A DNA stretch of 64,000 bases from an uncultured Rhizobiaceae group bacterium (GCA_937958815.1 CALGMR010000003.1:62001-126000); one strand, 5' to 3'; shown: positions 36,752 through 46,758, counted from the first letter of the stretch. Notes: generated from the sequence alone by a model not told the origin. Translations and numbers: made by a program.

Positions 36752-39088
36752 TTAAGCAGCTTGCTTAAAACACGACTTCATGGTCGCCAACATGCTCTTG
36801 TTTTCTTGGCTGCGTATAGACAACAAGTTTTGGGCAAGAGAAGCAGAAACGGGTCTACTGAACAAATAACCCTGAATTTCGTCTGGCTCGGATTTTTTGA
36901 GTAAAGTCGTCAATTCTTCGGATGTTTCGACACCCTCGATAACAACTTTCAAACCCAATTGATGACCAAGCGCGACGATCGCTTGTATCAGCGTAAGGGA
37001 TTTCGAATCCTGATGCATTCCTACTACGAATGAACGATCAATCTTCACTTTATCCAATGGCAATTTACTCATGTAACTGAGACTCGAATACCCTGTGCCA
37101 AAATCATCCAAAGAAATACGGATGCCAATATCTTTGAACTTGTTCAATTTTTCAATCGTTCCGCTCATATCATCAAGCATCAGCGATTCTGTAATTTCCA
37201 GTTCCAAACGCTCCGGCGCAAGACCACTGATTTTGAGCGCGCGCTGGACACTTTCAACGATGTCACCCTGGGTAAATTGGATCGATGACAAGTTCACCGC
37301 AACACAAGTGTCATTGGGCCAAGTTGCACATTGTCTGCATGATTCTTCCAATATCCAGGCGCCCATTTCAACAACCAGTCCAAGTTGCTCAGCAATTGGG
37401 ATGAACCTAAATGGTGGGACATATCCGTGTTGTGGATGGTTCCATCGCATCAATGCCTCAAATGAGACTACTGTTCCGCTTTTAACGGAAACCAAAGGTT
37501 GAAATACAACCTCCAATTGGTTCTTTTCCAACGCTTGGCTGAGATCAGTCTCAAGTTTCTTACGCTCTTGCAATTCGCGAACCATAGAAACATCAAACAC
37601 GCGCCAAGTATCATGACCATCACGCTTTGCCGAAAGACGCGCCATATCAGCGTTCTTGGTCAAATCGTCCGTGGAGTTACATCCATCGTCATTGGCAAAA
37701 GCTATGCCAACGCTGGTGTTGATCTTTAAATTACGGCCGTCAAATGAGAACGGTTCAGCCATGGCGTCCGTCAAACTGTCCGCCAAAATAGTGGTCACGT
37801 CGACACAGTCTGCGCCATGAACAACAACCGCAAATTCGTCGCCTCCATATCGGGCACAAGTTCCTAGAGAGCCAACCGTTTTGGTCAAACGCTTGGAGAA
37901 ATGTTGTAACAATCCATCTCCAAAGTGATGACCGTGATCGTCATTGATTTGTTTAAACCCATCGATATTTAAAAGAAGCAGTGCGATATTGTCTTCCGGA
38001 TTGCGATTGTTCCAAACACTCTCAATGTAGCCTGGCAAAACAATGCGGCGCATCAAGCTGGTCAATCGGTCATACTGCTCCATATGTTCAATCTTGTCCG
38101 CGGCCTCGACTTCCGAAGTGATGTCATCAAATGTACAAATCACCCCACCATCGGACATTTCTGTTGCTCTGAAACGAACATGACGTACTTCTGGAGTATG
38201 AAGTTTGAGCGTGAGATCGAGACGTTCCGGGTTTTTCGTTTGTTTTCCCGCATTCCAGGCTGTCAATTTGTCCGCTTCATCTTCGCTCAATTGCAACTGA
38301 GTGCACATCAACTCGATCAACTGAGAAATTGACATTCCGCGGAGCGCTCTCTGCGAGCGGCCTGCAAATCGCATCACATGTCCGTTGGCAACTTCCAGCC
38401 TATCGAATGCATCGAACATACAGATACCTTGAGGCACATTGTTCAGCGCCGAATGGAACTGTGACGCCAAGAGCTGCGCTTTTTGTCGCTGAAAGATATT
38501 TTCAAACAAAACCCGTCTTTGATAGGAAGCAATGCTTTGAATACCAAACATGTAGGGAACGATGAACAGTGCCAGAACTGTGTAGTAGCCCGACGAATAG
38601 AACAAGCCCGCCACAATAGGAATCGTGGTCGCTATCAATTGCATATTCACCAAACGGCTTAAAGGATAGCTGCGTCCGCAAATGCCAATGAGATTTGCAA
38701 ATGTAACCGTTATGCTGACCTGGCGGGCAAAAGGATCATCAATATAAGCCGCCGCAAAGCACCAAAGCCCGAACGTGAAACAATGCAAAACTGCAAAAAC
38801 AGTGAACCGGTTTTCCCAACTGGGATAATCGTCCTTTGAAAGCTGTTCGAACTCTCGCTTCTGGTTGAACGCGTTAACAAAATACAAACGGACCAAACCT
38901 ACACACGCGAACACGAACGAAAGCGCCCACATAACAGCAGCACCGGTTGTGAAAGCCGTAAGCAACATGGCGCCCAAGGTCGCCACAATACCAGCAGCCA
39001 ACACCTTGCTGTCTGCAAAAGCAGTTTCAATGAGAGAATGATAGACTGCGCGTGAGGGTTTCTCACTGTCATATTTTAAAGTGTTCAT
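36752..39088 (-). CDS. Membrane GGDEF-EAL c-di-GMP cyclase/phosphodiesterase
   Basis: About 778 residues (ATG at 39088). Order: six or so membrane helices in the first 190 residues, a PAS-like segment (about 210-320, SALNNVPQGICMFDAFDRL), GGDEF at 415-419 (RYGGDEFAVVV, intact) and an EAL domain with E544-L546 (FEALMRWNHPQHG) plus DDFGTGYSSL, both intact. Both activities look possible, so it may be bifunctional. The inhibitory RxxD site before GGDEF is absent (GSLGTC there). Controls motility/biofilm switching via c-di-GMP. 116 bp separate it from the FeeM-like gene. Confidence 0.88.
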   Translation of the reverse strand: MNTLKYDSEKPSRAVYHSLIETAFADSKVLAAGIVATLGAMLLTAFTTGAAVMWALSFVFACVGLVRLYFVNAFNQKREFEQLSKDDYPSWENRFTVFAVLHCFTFGLWCFAAAYIDDPFARQVSITVTFANLIGICGRSYPLSRLVNMQLIATTIPIVAGLFYSSGYYTVLALFIVPYMFGIQSIASYQRRVLFENIFQRQKAQLLASQFHSALNNVPQGICMFDAFDRLEVANGHVMRFAGRSQRALRGMSISQLIELMCTQLQLSEDEADKLTAWNAGKQTKNPERLDLTLKLHTPEVRHVRFRATEMSDGGVICTFDDITSEVEAADKIEHMEQYDRLTSLMRRIVLPGYIESVWNNRNPEDNIALLLLNIDGFKQINDDHGHHFGDGLLQHFSKRLTKTVGSLGTCARYGGDEFAVVVHGADCVDVTTILADSLTDAMAEPFSFDGRNLKINTSVGIAFANDDGCNSTDDLTKNADMARLSAKRDGHDTWRVFDVSMVRELQERKKLETDLSQALEKNQLEVVFQPLVSVKSGTVVSFEALMRWNHPQHGYVPPFRFIPIAEQLGLVVEMGAWILEESCRQCATWPNDTCVAVNLSSIQFTQGDIVESVQRALKISGLAPERLELEITESLMLDDMSGTIEKLNKFKDIGIRISLDDFGTGYSSLSYMSKLPLDKVKIDRSFVVGMHQDSKSLTLIQAIVALGHQLGLKVVIEGVETSEELTTLLKKSEPDEIQGYLFSRPVSASLAQNLLSIRSQENKSMLATMKSCFKQAA

Positions 39089-39330
39089 AGCATCTAACCC
39101 CGCCCAAGGTTGTCGCCTAGTCTTAATCACGAGACCGATAACGAATGGTAACTTTTTTGAGAGTTTTTACAAACTGCGGCATTTAGACGTATTTTTGATA
39201 CACATTTCATCAACCCGGCTCGAATGTGACGAGACTAAATGAAAATTGTTTTCCCGCGATATATTGCGATAACCCAGTGCGGCCTTTAAGTTATGAATGC
39301 AGTATCACATGTGAGTATCGGGCAAAATCA

Positions 39331-40563
39331 ATGAAAAGACTGAATGATGCTCGCATTCTCATGTACAGCCACGACACTTTTGGGTTGGGTCATTTGCGGC
39401 GTTGTCGCGCCATTGCCCATGCCCTTGTCGAGAATTTCAAAGGCCTTTCGGTTCTCATCATTTCGGGCTCCCAGATTGCTGGTGCGTTTGCATTCAAAGC
39501 ACGTGTTGATTTCGTAAAAATTCCAAGCGTTATCAAACTCTATTCCGGTGATTACACCTCCATCAGCGATCACATCGACATCAAAGACACTTTGGCCATG
39601 CGCGAAGCGTTGATTCTTGAAACGGCCGAACTGTTTCAACCAGATATTTTTATCGTCGATAAAGAGCCAATGGGCATGCGCGGGGAAGTGGAAAAAACAC
39701 TCGTCGCCCTTAAAATGAACGGGTGTCGCACGGTTTTGGGATTGCGCGATGTGATGGATTCGCCCCAGCTTCTGCAAAAGGAATGGGAGCGCAAACAAGT
39801 TCTTCAAAAAATTGCCAGTCTTTATGATGACATTTGGATTTACGGCCCAAAAGACTTCTGGAATCCATTGAAAGATCTTGAAGTACCAAAACGCATTGCT
39901 GAAAAATCACAATATGTGGGATTTCTGCCGCGCGAAATCCCAGTGTCAGATCACACAGCCTCCCATAATCTGCCGCAAAACTATATCTTGGTTACGGCGG
40001 GTGGCGGCGGCGACGGCGCTGATCTCATGTCCATGGTTTTAGCCGCACGAGAGTATGACAGGAATCTGGTATATCCTCTTGTTTTGGTGCCGGGACCATT
40101 CATGAAAAACGAAGACCGTGAAGCCATCCACCGCCGCGCCAACACGCTCAGCAATGTAATGGTGATCGATTTCGACAACGAGCTTGAAGCCGTCATCGAC
40201 AAGGCCACAGCCATCATCGGAATGTGCGGTTACAACACATTTTGCGAGATCATATCTTTTGACAAACCTGCATTGTTTGTTCCGCGAACCAAGCCTCGTC
40301 AGGAGCAATTGATCCGGGCAACAAGAGCCAGTGAGTTGGGATTAACCCGCGTGCTGAACGCAGATGATGCCGTTGATCCCGCGAAAATGGCGGACGCACT
40401 ACATGCCCTGCCCCATGCCTCAAAACCCTCCGCAAGCGGGTGGCAAGTGGATATGGAAGGATTGAATACAATCTCTCATCATGTGGGACATATGCTGCAA
40501 CACAAACTGGAGACAGAAACTGGAGACAGTTCTGAAACAGAAGAGCTTGTTCACCCCGCATGA
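39331..40563 (+). CDS. Glycosyltransferase, MurG-like (COG4671 type)
   Basis: 410 residues from the ATG at 39331 (the frame extends to 39226 but the family begins at ARILMYSHDTFGLGHLRRC). The C-terminal half has LVTAGGGGDGADLM and GMCGYNTFCEIISFDKPALFVP, the nucleotide-sugar end of a MurG-type GT-B fold. It is the first of four overlapping glycosyltransferase genes; the ATGA overlap couples it to the next. Donor and acceptor unknown. Confidence 0.82.
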   Translation: MKRLNDARILMYSHDTFGLGHLRRCRAIAHALVENFKGLSVLIISGSQIAGAFAFKARVDFVKIPSVIKLYSGDYTSISDHIDIKDTLAMREALILETAELFQPDIFIVDKEPMGMRGEVEKTLVALKMNGCRTVLGLRDVMDSPQLLQKEWERKQVLQKIASLYDDIWIYGPKDFWNPLKDLEVPKRIAEKSQYVGFLPREIPVSDHTASHNLPQNYILVTAGGGGDGADLMSMVLAAREYDRNLVYPLVLVPGPFMKNEDREAIHRRANTLSNVMVIDFDNELEAVIDKATAIIGMCGYNTFCEIISFDKPALFVPRTKPRQEQLIRATRASELGLTRVLNADDAVDPAKMADALHALPHASKPSASGWQVDMEGLNTISHHVGHMLQHKLETETGDSSETEELVHPA

Positions 40564-41801
40564 CAACGCAGAACGACGATACTCTCACCATTTTTTTAAA
40601 AGGTTATCCGCGCCTCTCTGAGACATTTATTGCGCAGGAAATTCTAAATCTGCAAAAAGCTGGAACGAAACTGCAACTGGTCTCACTGCGCCATCCCACG
40701 GATACCAAGAAGCACCCTGTTCATCACGAAATCACGGCACCGGTGATGTATTTGCCAGAATACGTGCATCACGAGTGGGCGCGCTGCTTCAAAGCATGGA
40801 AGACCGCGCGGCAGCTCAAGGGATACAAAAAGGCTCGCGCCATTTGGTTGAAAGATCTTTGGCGTGACAAGACACGAAACAGAGCACGTCGTTTTGTGCA
40901 GGCAATGGTTGCTGCCTCTGAACTAGATGAAAGTGTCCGTTGGCTCTACGGGCATTTCATCCACACACCAGGTTCCGTCACAAGATATACAGGAATCATG
41001 CGGGGTTTGCCTTTTTCATTTTCTGCCCATGCGAAAGACATTTGGACATCGCCTGATTGGGAACTGTCTGAAAAATTAAACGACGCACAATGGACAGTGA
41101 CCTGCACAGCAGGCGGAGCAAATCATCTAACATCATTGGCAAGTTCTGAAGAGAAAGTTCGATTGGTTTATCATGGATTGGACTTAAACCGATTCCCGGT
41201 TCCAACCACGAAAACGTCAAGCCGTGATGGCCGCGATGCTGCAAATCCGGTGCAATTTTTGAGCGTTGGCCGCGCAGTTGAAAAAAAGGGGTTGGACACA
41301 TTATTGGAAGCCTTCGCGCGCTTGCCAGATGATCTTCATTGGAAATGGACACACATTGCAGGCGGCCCCCTTCTCAATGAACTCAAGCAACAAGCTGAAA
41401 GCCTTGGCTTGTCGGACAAAGTGGAATTTCTTGGCTCACAAGCTCAATCACGTGTGCTGCAGGCTTACAATGAATCAGATCTGTTTGTCCTCCCCTGCAG
41501 GATTGCAGCTGATGGAGACAGAGACGGACTGCCCAACGTGATCGTTGAGGCTCAAAGCCAAAAACTTGCCGTCATATCGACACCAATTTCTGGCATTCCA
41601 GAACTCATTGATGACGGTGTAAACGGCGCGCTTGTCCCACCTAATAATCCAGAAAAACTTGCTGATGCGCTGGAACGTCTCTCATCCAATCCTGATTTGC
41701 GAAACGAAATGGGAAAGGCCGGAATGAAGCGAGTTCGCGAAGACTTTGACGCCGCAAAAGAAATAGACCTTCTTCTCAAATTGCTAGGGCAAACCCCGTG
41801 A
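40560..41801 (+). CDS. Glycosyltransferase family 4
   Basis: 413-residue GT-B enzyme: N-terminal acceptor half (YPRLSETFIAQEI), then the donor half with FLSVGRAVEKKGLDTLLEAF and the closing Glu-rich block DGLPNVIVEAQSQKLAVIST. GT4 members retain configuration and build surface polysaccharides. Starts within the stop of the preceding gene and ends with GTGA overlapping the next. Confidence 0.88.
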   Translation: MTTQNDDTLTIFLKGYPRLSETFIAQEILNLQKAGTKLQLVSLRHPTDTKKHPVHHEITAPVMYLPEYVHHEWARCFKAWKTARQLKGYKKARAIWLKDLWRDKTRNRARRFVQAMVAASELDESVRWLYGHFIHTPGSVTRYTGIMRGLPFSFSAHAKDIWTSPDWELSEKLNDAQWTVTCTAGGANHLTSLASSEEKVRLVYHGLDLNRFPVPTTKTSSRDGRDAANPVQFLSVGRAVEKKGLDTLLEAFARLPDDLHWKWTHIAGGPLLNELKQQAESLGLSDKVEFLGSQAQSRVLQAYNESDLFVLPCRIAADGDRDGLPNVIVEAQSQKLAVISTPISGIPELIDDGVNGALVPPNNPEKLADALERLSSNPDLRNEMGKAGMKRVREDFDAAKEIDLLLKLLGQTP

Positions 41802-42970
41802 GCAAAGAGCAGCCACGTGTTCTGTTCTATTTTCTGCACCTTTTGGGTGTTGGTCATGTCTTTCGCGCGCAGCGATTAATTGCACAGTTTAGAAAACAAG
41901 GCATTTTGGTGGATGTCATTTATGGCGGAATGCCTGTGCCAAATATCAAATTCGATGCCGAGAGCATTTGTTTTTTGCCCCCCGTTCAAACTGCTGACAA
42001 CACGTATGCATCCAATCTCGACGGATCAGGCGCTCCATTGAGCGAAGCCTATCTGAGCGACAGACAAGATAAACTTCTGGAGAGATTTAAAACCCTCGAT
42101 CCCGATCTCATTCTCATCGAAGCCTATCCGTTTGGCCGGCGTGTTGTGCGCAAAGAGTTGAAAGAATTGCTGAGGGCAGCGAAGTCACGAACACCCACAC
42201 CACTGATTGCATCTTCAGTGCGCGACATATTGCAGGAAAACCGTAAACAAGGCCGTGCAGAAGAAACCCGTAATCTGGTGCAGGACTTTTTTGATGTGGT
42301 CTACGTTCATTCCGACCCTAATATCATCAAACTGGACGCGACCTATCCGCTGGCCCATGAGATCATCGACAAAATTCAATACACTGGTTTTGTGGTTCCA
42401 GACCAGAAATCGCTAGAGCCTGAATTTCAATCAGATATTATTGTCAGTGCTGGCGGCGGAGCCTTTGGTGACCAGCTGATGGACACAGCAATGCAGCTTG
42501 CTGAAACTGATCCATTCCCAAATATGAAGTGGTGTCTCGCGACGGGCCCAAATTTGGAAACTGAAAAATTTGAGACGTTAAAGCGTCAATCTCCCGCACA
42601 TGTGGAAGTGGTGAAGAGCGTGCCCCATTTGGCAAGCCATTTGCAAAGCGCAAAATTATCAATTTCCCAGTGCGGCTACAACACCGCTATGGACGTGCTT
42701 TCCGTCCACCAATCCAGTGACGTTCGTGCTGTTTTTGTGCCGTATGATACGGAAGGGCAAACTGAGCAAGCACGCAGAGCTGCCCTTTTAGACAAAGCAG
42801 GCTATGCGATCAATTTACCCCAATCGCAACTCAGCCCTGAAAGTCTTTTGGTTGCAATGAAGCGGGCTTTAACTTTGCAAAAAGTCGGTTCGCAAGTGAA
42901 TTTCTCCGGCGCTGAGAACACTGCAAAATTGATCAAATCATTTATAAAAACCCAAAGCACTGCCCCATGA
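41798..42970 (+). CDS. Glycosyltransferase, MurG-like (COG4671 type)
   Basis: 390 residues; GTG start inside the previous stop. It resembles the first gene of the block: FYFLHLLGVGHVFRAQRLIAQ at the N-terminus, IIVSAGGGAFGDQLMDTA, and SQCGYNTAMDVLSVHQ near the C-terminus. The block thus alternates MurG-like and GT4 enzymes. Donor not predictable. Confidence 0.8.
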   Translation: MSKEQPRVLFYFLHLLGVGHVFRAQRLIAQFRKQGILVDVIYGGMPVPNIKFDAESICFLPPVQTADNTYASNLDGSGAPLSEAYLSDRQDKLLERFKTLDPDLILIEAYPFGRRVVRKELKELLRAAKSRTPTPLIASSVRDILQENRKQGRAEETRNLVQDFFDVVYVHSDPNIIKLDATYPLAHEIIDKIQYTGFVVPDQKSLEPEFQSDIIVSAGGGAFGDQLMDTAMQLAETDPFPNMKWCLATGPNLETEKFETLKRQSPAHVEVVKSVPHLASHLQSAKLSISQCGYNTAMDVLSVHQSSDVRAVFVPYDTEGQTEQARRAALLDKAGYAINLPQSQLSPESLLVAMKRALTLQKVGSQVNFSGAENTAKLIKSFIKTQSTAP

Positions 42971-44091
42971 AAGTGGCGTTCTATGCTCCCGTGAAACCGC
43001 CCGATCACCACATCCCATCTGGTGACCGTTTGATTGGGCAGAACCTCATCAAAGCTTTAGAAACGGGAGGAGCCAGTGTTGAAATTGCTTCCCGTTTTAT
43101 TGCGTATTCTAAGCGAGAATCGAACGACATTCTTATTGAAAAGAAGCGCGCTGCTTTAGACGAAGCGAACAACGTCCTCGGACGAATTTCCAAAGACCCG
43201 CCGGACTTGTTTCTTACTTACCACCCTTATTGCAAGGCTCCAGATTGGATCGGCCCGCACGTCGCATCAGCACTGCAAATTCCCTATGTTACAATAGAAG
43301 CCGCCCATACTGGTCAAGGCTTTGAAAACGGCGGTGATCGTTGGAAAAATTGGCGACACGAGGCACAAACAGAATTCTCAAAAGCTGATCTTCACTTGTG
43401 TTTCAAACCAACAGACAAAGACTATCTTCTTAAGGCATTTGGGCCTCAAGCACCCGTTGATGATCTTCCAATTTTTATAGATGCCGCAGAAGATAAAAAG
43501 GATCTTTCCGTTTGTCACCCGTCGCACTGGCGGCCAAATGTTCCGGTGATCTTCACTGCTGCCATGATGCGTCCTGGCAAAAAGACAGAAAACTTCAGAA
43601 TCATCTCCCAAGCCTTAAAGCCACTGCAAGCGCTCAATTGGAATTTGATTGTTGCGGGATCAGGGCCAGAGGAAGAAAAGGTAAGAGAATTCTTTTCGAA
43701 ATTTTCTCAAGATCGCATTCTGTTTGCGGGCGGTTTGGAACATGATGAAGTTCTCGCGCATTTGTCAAAGGCGGATGTCTTTTTCTGGCCCGGTTTGAAA
43801 GAACCAATTGGAATGGTTTACCTTGAAGCGCAAACTCAGGGTGTTCCCGTTATCGCCTCAAAAAGCATGGGCGTGCCGCTGGTTGTGAAACATGGAATAT
43901 CTGGATTGCTATCACCGGAAGGTGACACAAAGGCGCTGTCGGAAAATCTGGCGGCATTGCTCTCTCATCCGGTGTTGCGTCGCGACCTTGCAAAATCAGC
44001 AAAAGACTATGTTCAAACTCATCATTCGCTTGAGGCAGCGTCGAAAGTGTTGATGAAAAAACTTCGAAAAGTGGCGGCATCCCACAATTAA
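42967..44091 (+). CDS. Glycosyltransferase family 4
   Basis: 374 residues, GT-B fold. The N-terminal YAPVKPPDHHIPSGDRLIGQNLI resembles enzymes acting early in glycan chains; the donor half has VFFWPGLKEPIGMVYLEAQTQGVPVIAS with the Glu pair. Last of the four overlapping genes. A 7-bp inverted repeat with an AAA loop spans its stop codon but lacks a T-tract, so it is not a clear terminator. Confidence 0.87.
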   Translation: MKVAFYAPVKPPDHHIPSGDRLIGQNLIKALETGGASVEIASRFIAYSKRESNDILIEKKRAALDEANNVLGRISKDPPDLFLTYHPYCKAPDWIGPHVASALQIPYVTIEAAHTGQGFENGGDRWKNWRHEAQTEFSKADLHLCFKPTDKDYLLKAFGPQAPVDDLPIFIDAAEDKKDLSVCHPSHWRPNVPVIFTAAMMRPGKKTENFRIISQALKPLQALNWNLIVAGSGPEEEKVREFFSKFSQDRILFAGGLEHDEVLAHLSKADVFFWPGLKEPIGMVYLEAQTQGVPVIASKSMGVPLVVKHGISGLLSPEGDTKALSENLAALLSHPVLRRDLAKSAKDYVQTHHSLEAASKVLMKKLRKVAASHN

Positions 44092-44177
44092 AAATTGTGA
44101 TTGTGACCGCACATATGGCCATGACCCCGCCATCAATTTATGCCACATAGGATCAAACACAATTCTGGCCAATCGCG

Positions 44178-45377
44178 ATGAAAACCAAACACCGCTACAC
44201 TCTGCTGGCAGCAGCATTTTCAACACTGCTTTCATCAAACGCTTTTGCTTTGCCACATCTGTCCATTGATTTGGATTCCGGACGGGTGTTGTCCAGCAAA
44301 CAAGCCTTTGACGCGTGGCATCCCGCCTCTTTGACCAAGCTCATGACGGCCTATGTGGTGTTTCGTGCAATTGATGCTGGCGAGATCACCGCGCAAAGCC
44401 CCGTAAAGATATCGCGCAATGCTTCAAGACAACCGCCAAGCCGTATTGGATTCGGTCGCGGCAGTGTGGTGACCTTTGACAACGCGCTGAAACTTTTGAT
44501 CATAAAATCTGCCAACGACATTTCCGTGGCCATTGCCGAATCCTTGTCCGGTTCAACCAAAGGGTTTGCCAATCGCATGAACAAGGAAGCCGCGCGCCTG
44601 GGCATGAAAGGGTCTCGCTTCGTGAACCCTCACGGTCTGCATGACAAAAGACAAATCACAACAGCCCACGACATGGCGCTTTTGGTGCGCGCCATCCATA
44701 AAGAATATCCCCAATATGCTGACATGTTTAAAGCTCCCTCTTTGATTGCTCCCCAAAGGCTGAAAAGTGGGAAATATAGGCAAAAGGTGCATTTCTCATA
44801 CAATCTTTTGTTGGAGAGATTTCGCGGCGGCGATGGGTTTAAAACAGGTTTTGTATGTGCATCGGGTTACAATTTTGTTGGCGCTGCCACACAGGGCGGA
44901 CGCCGAATTGCTGCTGTCGTTCTGGGGCGCGATGGCCAAACGAGCCGTGCGGTCGATGCTGCAAAATTGATCACTGAAGGGTTTCAGTTCTCACTCACCC
45001 AAGGAACCCCAATCAACAATCTCAAAGCCGATGGACCTGTACGTTCTTCACCAACCAATATGCGGCCTAAGGTTTGCACCGAAAAAGCTCGGGCCAGTCG
45101 TTACGACCCTGGCGCGGGACAAGCGGTGATCAAATCACCTTGGATGCAAAAGCGCAGCATCACACAAAAGCCGATCACGGTCGCTTTGGGCGGCGCTTCT
45201 GGCCCCGCGTCACGTGCCATTGAATCCGTTTCCATAAGCCGCGTCACGACACCCGTGTTTCGCCCTCAAACCAGTGCAAATGTTGCACCCGTTGTGCCTG
45301 TGAACGACAACACGCCCATACGTGGAACGATTGTGGTGTCGCAAAACTCGATTCCACTCCCAAAGTTCAGGCCGTAA
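44178..45377 (+). CDS. D-alanyl-D-alanine carboxypeptidase (DacA/DacF-like, class C PBP)
   Basis: 399 residues with a signal peptide ending NAFALP. The three serine-penicillin-binding motifs are in order: SLTK (S51, K54), SAN (111-113) and KTG (222-224, FKTGFVCASG). The C-terminal 130 residues are low-complexity, Pro/Ser/Thr-rich and without the usual DacA beta domain. It trims the pentapeptide side chain of peptidoglycan. The next gene starts 1 bp after its stop. Confidence 0.9.
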   Translation: MKTKHRYTLLAAAFSTLLSSNAFALPHLSIDLDSGRVLSSKQAFDAWHPASLTKLMTAYVVFRAIDAGEITAQSPVKISRNASRQPPSRIGFGRGSVVTFDNALKLLIIKSANDISVAIAESLSGSTKGFANRMNKEAARLGMKGSRFVNPHGLHDKRQITTAHDMALLVRAIHKEYPQYADMFKAPSLIAPQRLKSGKYRQKVHFSYNLLLERFRGGDGFKTGFVCASGYNFVGAATQGGRRIAAVVLGRDGQTSRAVDAAKLITEGFQFSLTQGTPINNLKADGPVRSSPTNMRPKVCTEKARASRYDPGAGQAVIKSPWMQKRSITQKPITVALGGASGPASRAIESVSISRVTTPVFRPQTSANVAPVVPVNDNTPIRGTIVVSQNSIPLPKFRP

Positions 45378-45378
45378 A

Positions 45379-46464
45379 GTGCTCAATAATCCCGTACCTG
45401 TCACGCTGGTCACCGGATTTTTGGGTGCCGGAAAAACCACCTTGCTGAACAGGCTTTTGAACGAAGGGGCGTTGAAGGACTGTGCTCTCATCATCAATGA
45501 GTTTGGTGATGTGGGCATAGACCACCTGTTGGTGGAAACTGCAGACGAAGGCATTGTTGAATTGTCTGACGGCTGTCTTTGCTGCACCATCCGTGGAGAC
45601 CTCATCGACACATTCACCAATTTGCTCAACAAAGCCGATACCCTAAAGCGCATTGTGATTGAAACCACAGGATTGGCGGACCCTGCTCCCATTCTACATG
45701 CCATTATGGGACACCCAATATTGAGCGAAAAATTGCGGCTCGATGGTGTCATCACTCTGGTAGATGCGGTGAACGGAAACAACACACTCAATTCTCATGA
45801 AGAAGCCATCAAACAAGTGGCCGTTGCTGACCGTGTTGTCTTGACGAAAACCGACATCGGTTCTGAGGTTGAAGACCTTCAAAACAGAATTGCTTCATTG
45901 AATCCGTCTGCGCATGTTTTGGTTGCCGATCACCTCAACACTTTAGAAGATCATTTGTTTAATTGCGGCTTATACGATCCTCAGACCAAATCGGCAGATG
46001 TTGAAAACTGGTTGGGAGCCGAAGCGCAGAAATCACACCACCATCACCACCACGATGTAAATCGCCATGATGCAAATATCAGAGCGTTCACCTTGAAAAC
46101 GGATCAAACGGTTGATGCGGCTACGCTCACAACTTTTATCGACCTTTTGCGTTCCGCCCATGGGCCAAACCTTTTGCGCGTGAAAGGCATTGTCGCAATT
46201 TCTGAACACCCTGAAAAACCGGTTGTCATCCATGGCGTGCAACAAATTTTCCATCCACCTGCAACACTGCCAAATTGGCCAAACGGAGACCGCAGCACAA
46301 GTTTGGTGATGATCACGAAAGATCTGTCAGAAACCTTTGTGCGAAAATTATTTGATGCCTTCATGGGAAACACCCAAACGGACACTCCCGACAAACAAGC
46401 GCTCGATCAAAACCCGCTAGCTGTGCCGGGTTTCAGCGGAACATTTTCTGAGAAAATTTCTTAA
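45379..46464 (+). CDS. CobW/COG0523-family GTP-binding metallochaperone with His tract
   Basis: 361 residues from GTG 45379. Walker A GFLGAGKT (13-20); the metal motif CLCC (C66, C68, C69) is in SDGCLCCTIRGD; the NKxD-type specificity motif is TKTD. A run of six His (220-225, followed by DVNRHD) lies in the linker to the C-terminal CobW_C domain. COG0523 proteins deliver Zn, Co or nitrile-hydratase metals; a His tract favours Zn or Ni/Co. In operon with dac by position. The stop overlaps the tusA stop by 4 bp. Confidence 0.88.
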   Translation: MLNNPVPVTLVTGFLGAGKTTLLNRLLNEGALKDCALIINEFGDVGIDHLLVETADEGIVELSDGCLCCTIRGDLIDTFTNLLNKADTLKRIVIETTGLADPAPILHAIMGHPILSEKLRLDGVITLVDAVNGNNTLNSHEEAIKQVAVADRVVLTKTDIGSEVEDLQNRIASLNPSAHVLVADHLNTLEDHLFNCGLYDPQTKSADVENWLGAEAQKSHHHHHHDVNRHDANIRAFTLKTDQTVDAATLTTFIDLLRSAHGPNLLRVKGIVAISEHPEKPVVIHGVQQIFHPPATLPNWPNGDRSTSLVMITKDLSETFVRKLFDAFMGNTQTDTPDKQALDQNPLAVPGFSGTFSEKIS

Positions 46465-46712
46465 AGTTTGGTGTCGGTTCGTTTGATCAAAAAATGTAAA
46501 TCTTGCCCTTCACCTGTTTTTTGATCCACCAACTCTTGGGCGTATTCGTTGCAAAAATTCGGAATGTCCAAACCTGCAAGGGGATCATCTGTGATCACCC
46601 AAACACAGTCACCAGCGTTGAGTTTTCTCATGCGATTGCGTGTTTTCAAGACAGGCAACGGGCACTGCAAACCGCGCAGGTCATATTCTTCTATATCACG
46701 AGGGTCAGACAT
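46461..46712 (-). CDS. TusA family sulfurtransferase
   Basis: 83 residues; the active-site CPxP motif is in LRGLQCPLPVLKTRNRM, followed by VWVITDDPLAGLDIPNFCNE. TusA-like proteins carry persulfide sulfur to tRNA thiolation, molybdenum cofactor or other sulfur paths. The N-terminal ATG at 46712 lies 46 bp from the divergent DUF924 start. Confidence 0.85.
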   Translation of the reverse strand: MSDPRDIEEYDLRGLQCPLPVLKTRNRMRKLNAGDCVWVITDDPLAGLDIPNFCNEYAQELVDQKTGEGQDLHFLIKRTDTKL

Positions 46713-46758
46713 CGACCTAAACTCACATCCAGTGCATGCTGGAGTGATCTAAACATGC

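Noticed and set aside
44083..44099. Inverted repeat CACAATT/AATTGTG across a stop codon as a terminator
   Set aside because: The stem is AT-rich and no T-tract follows on the plus strand.
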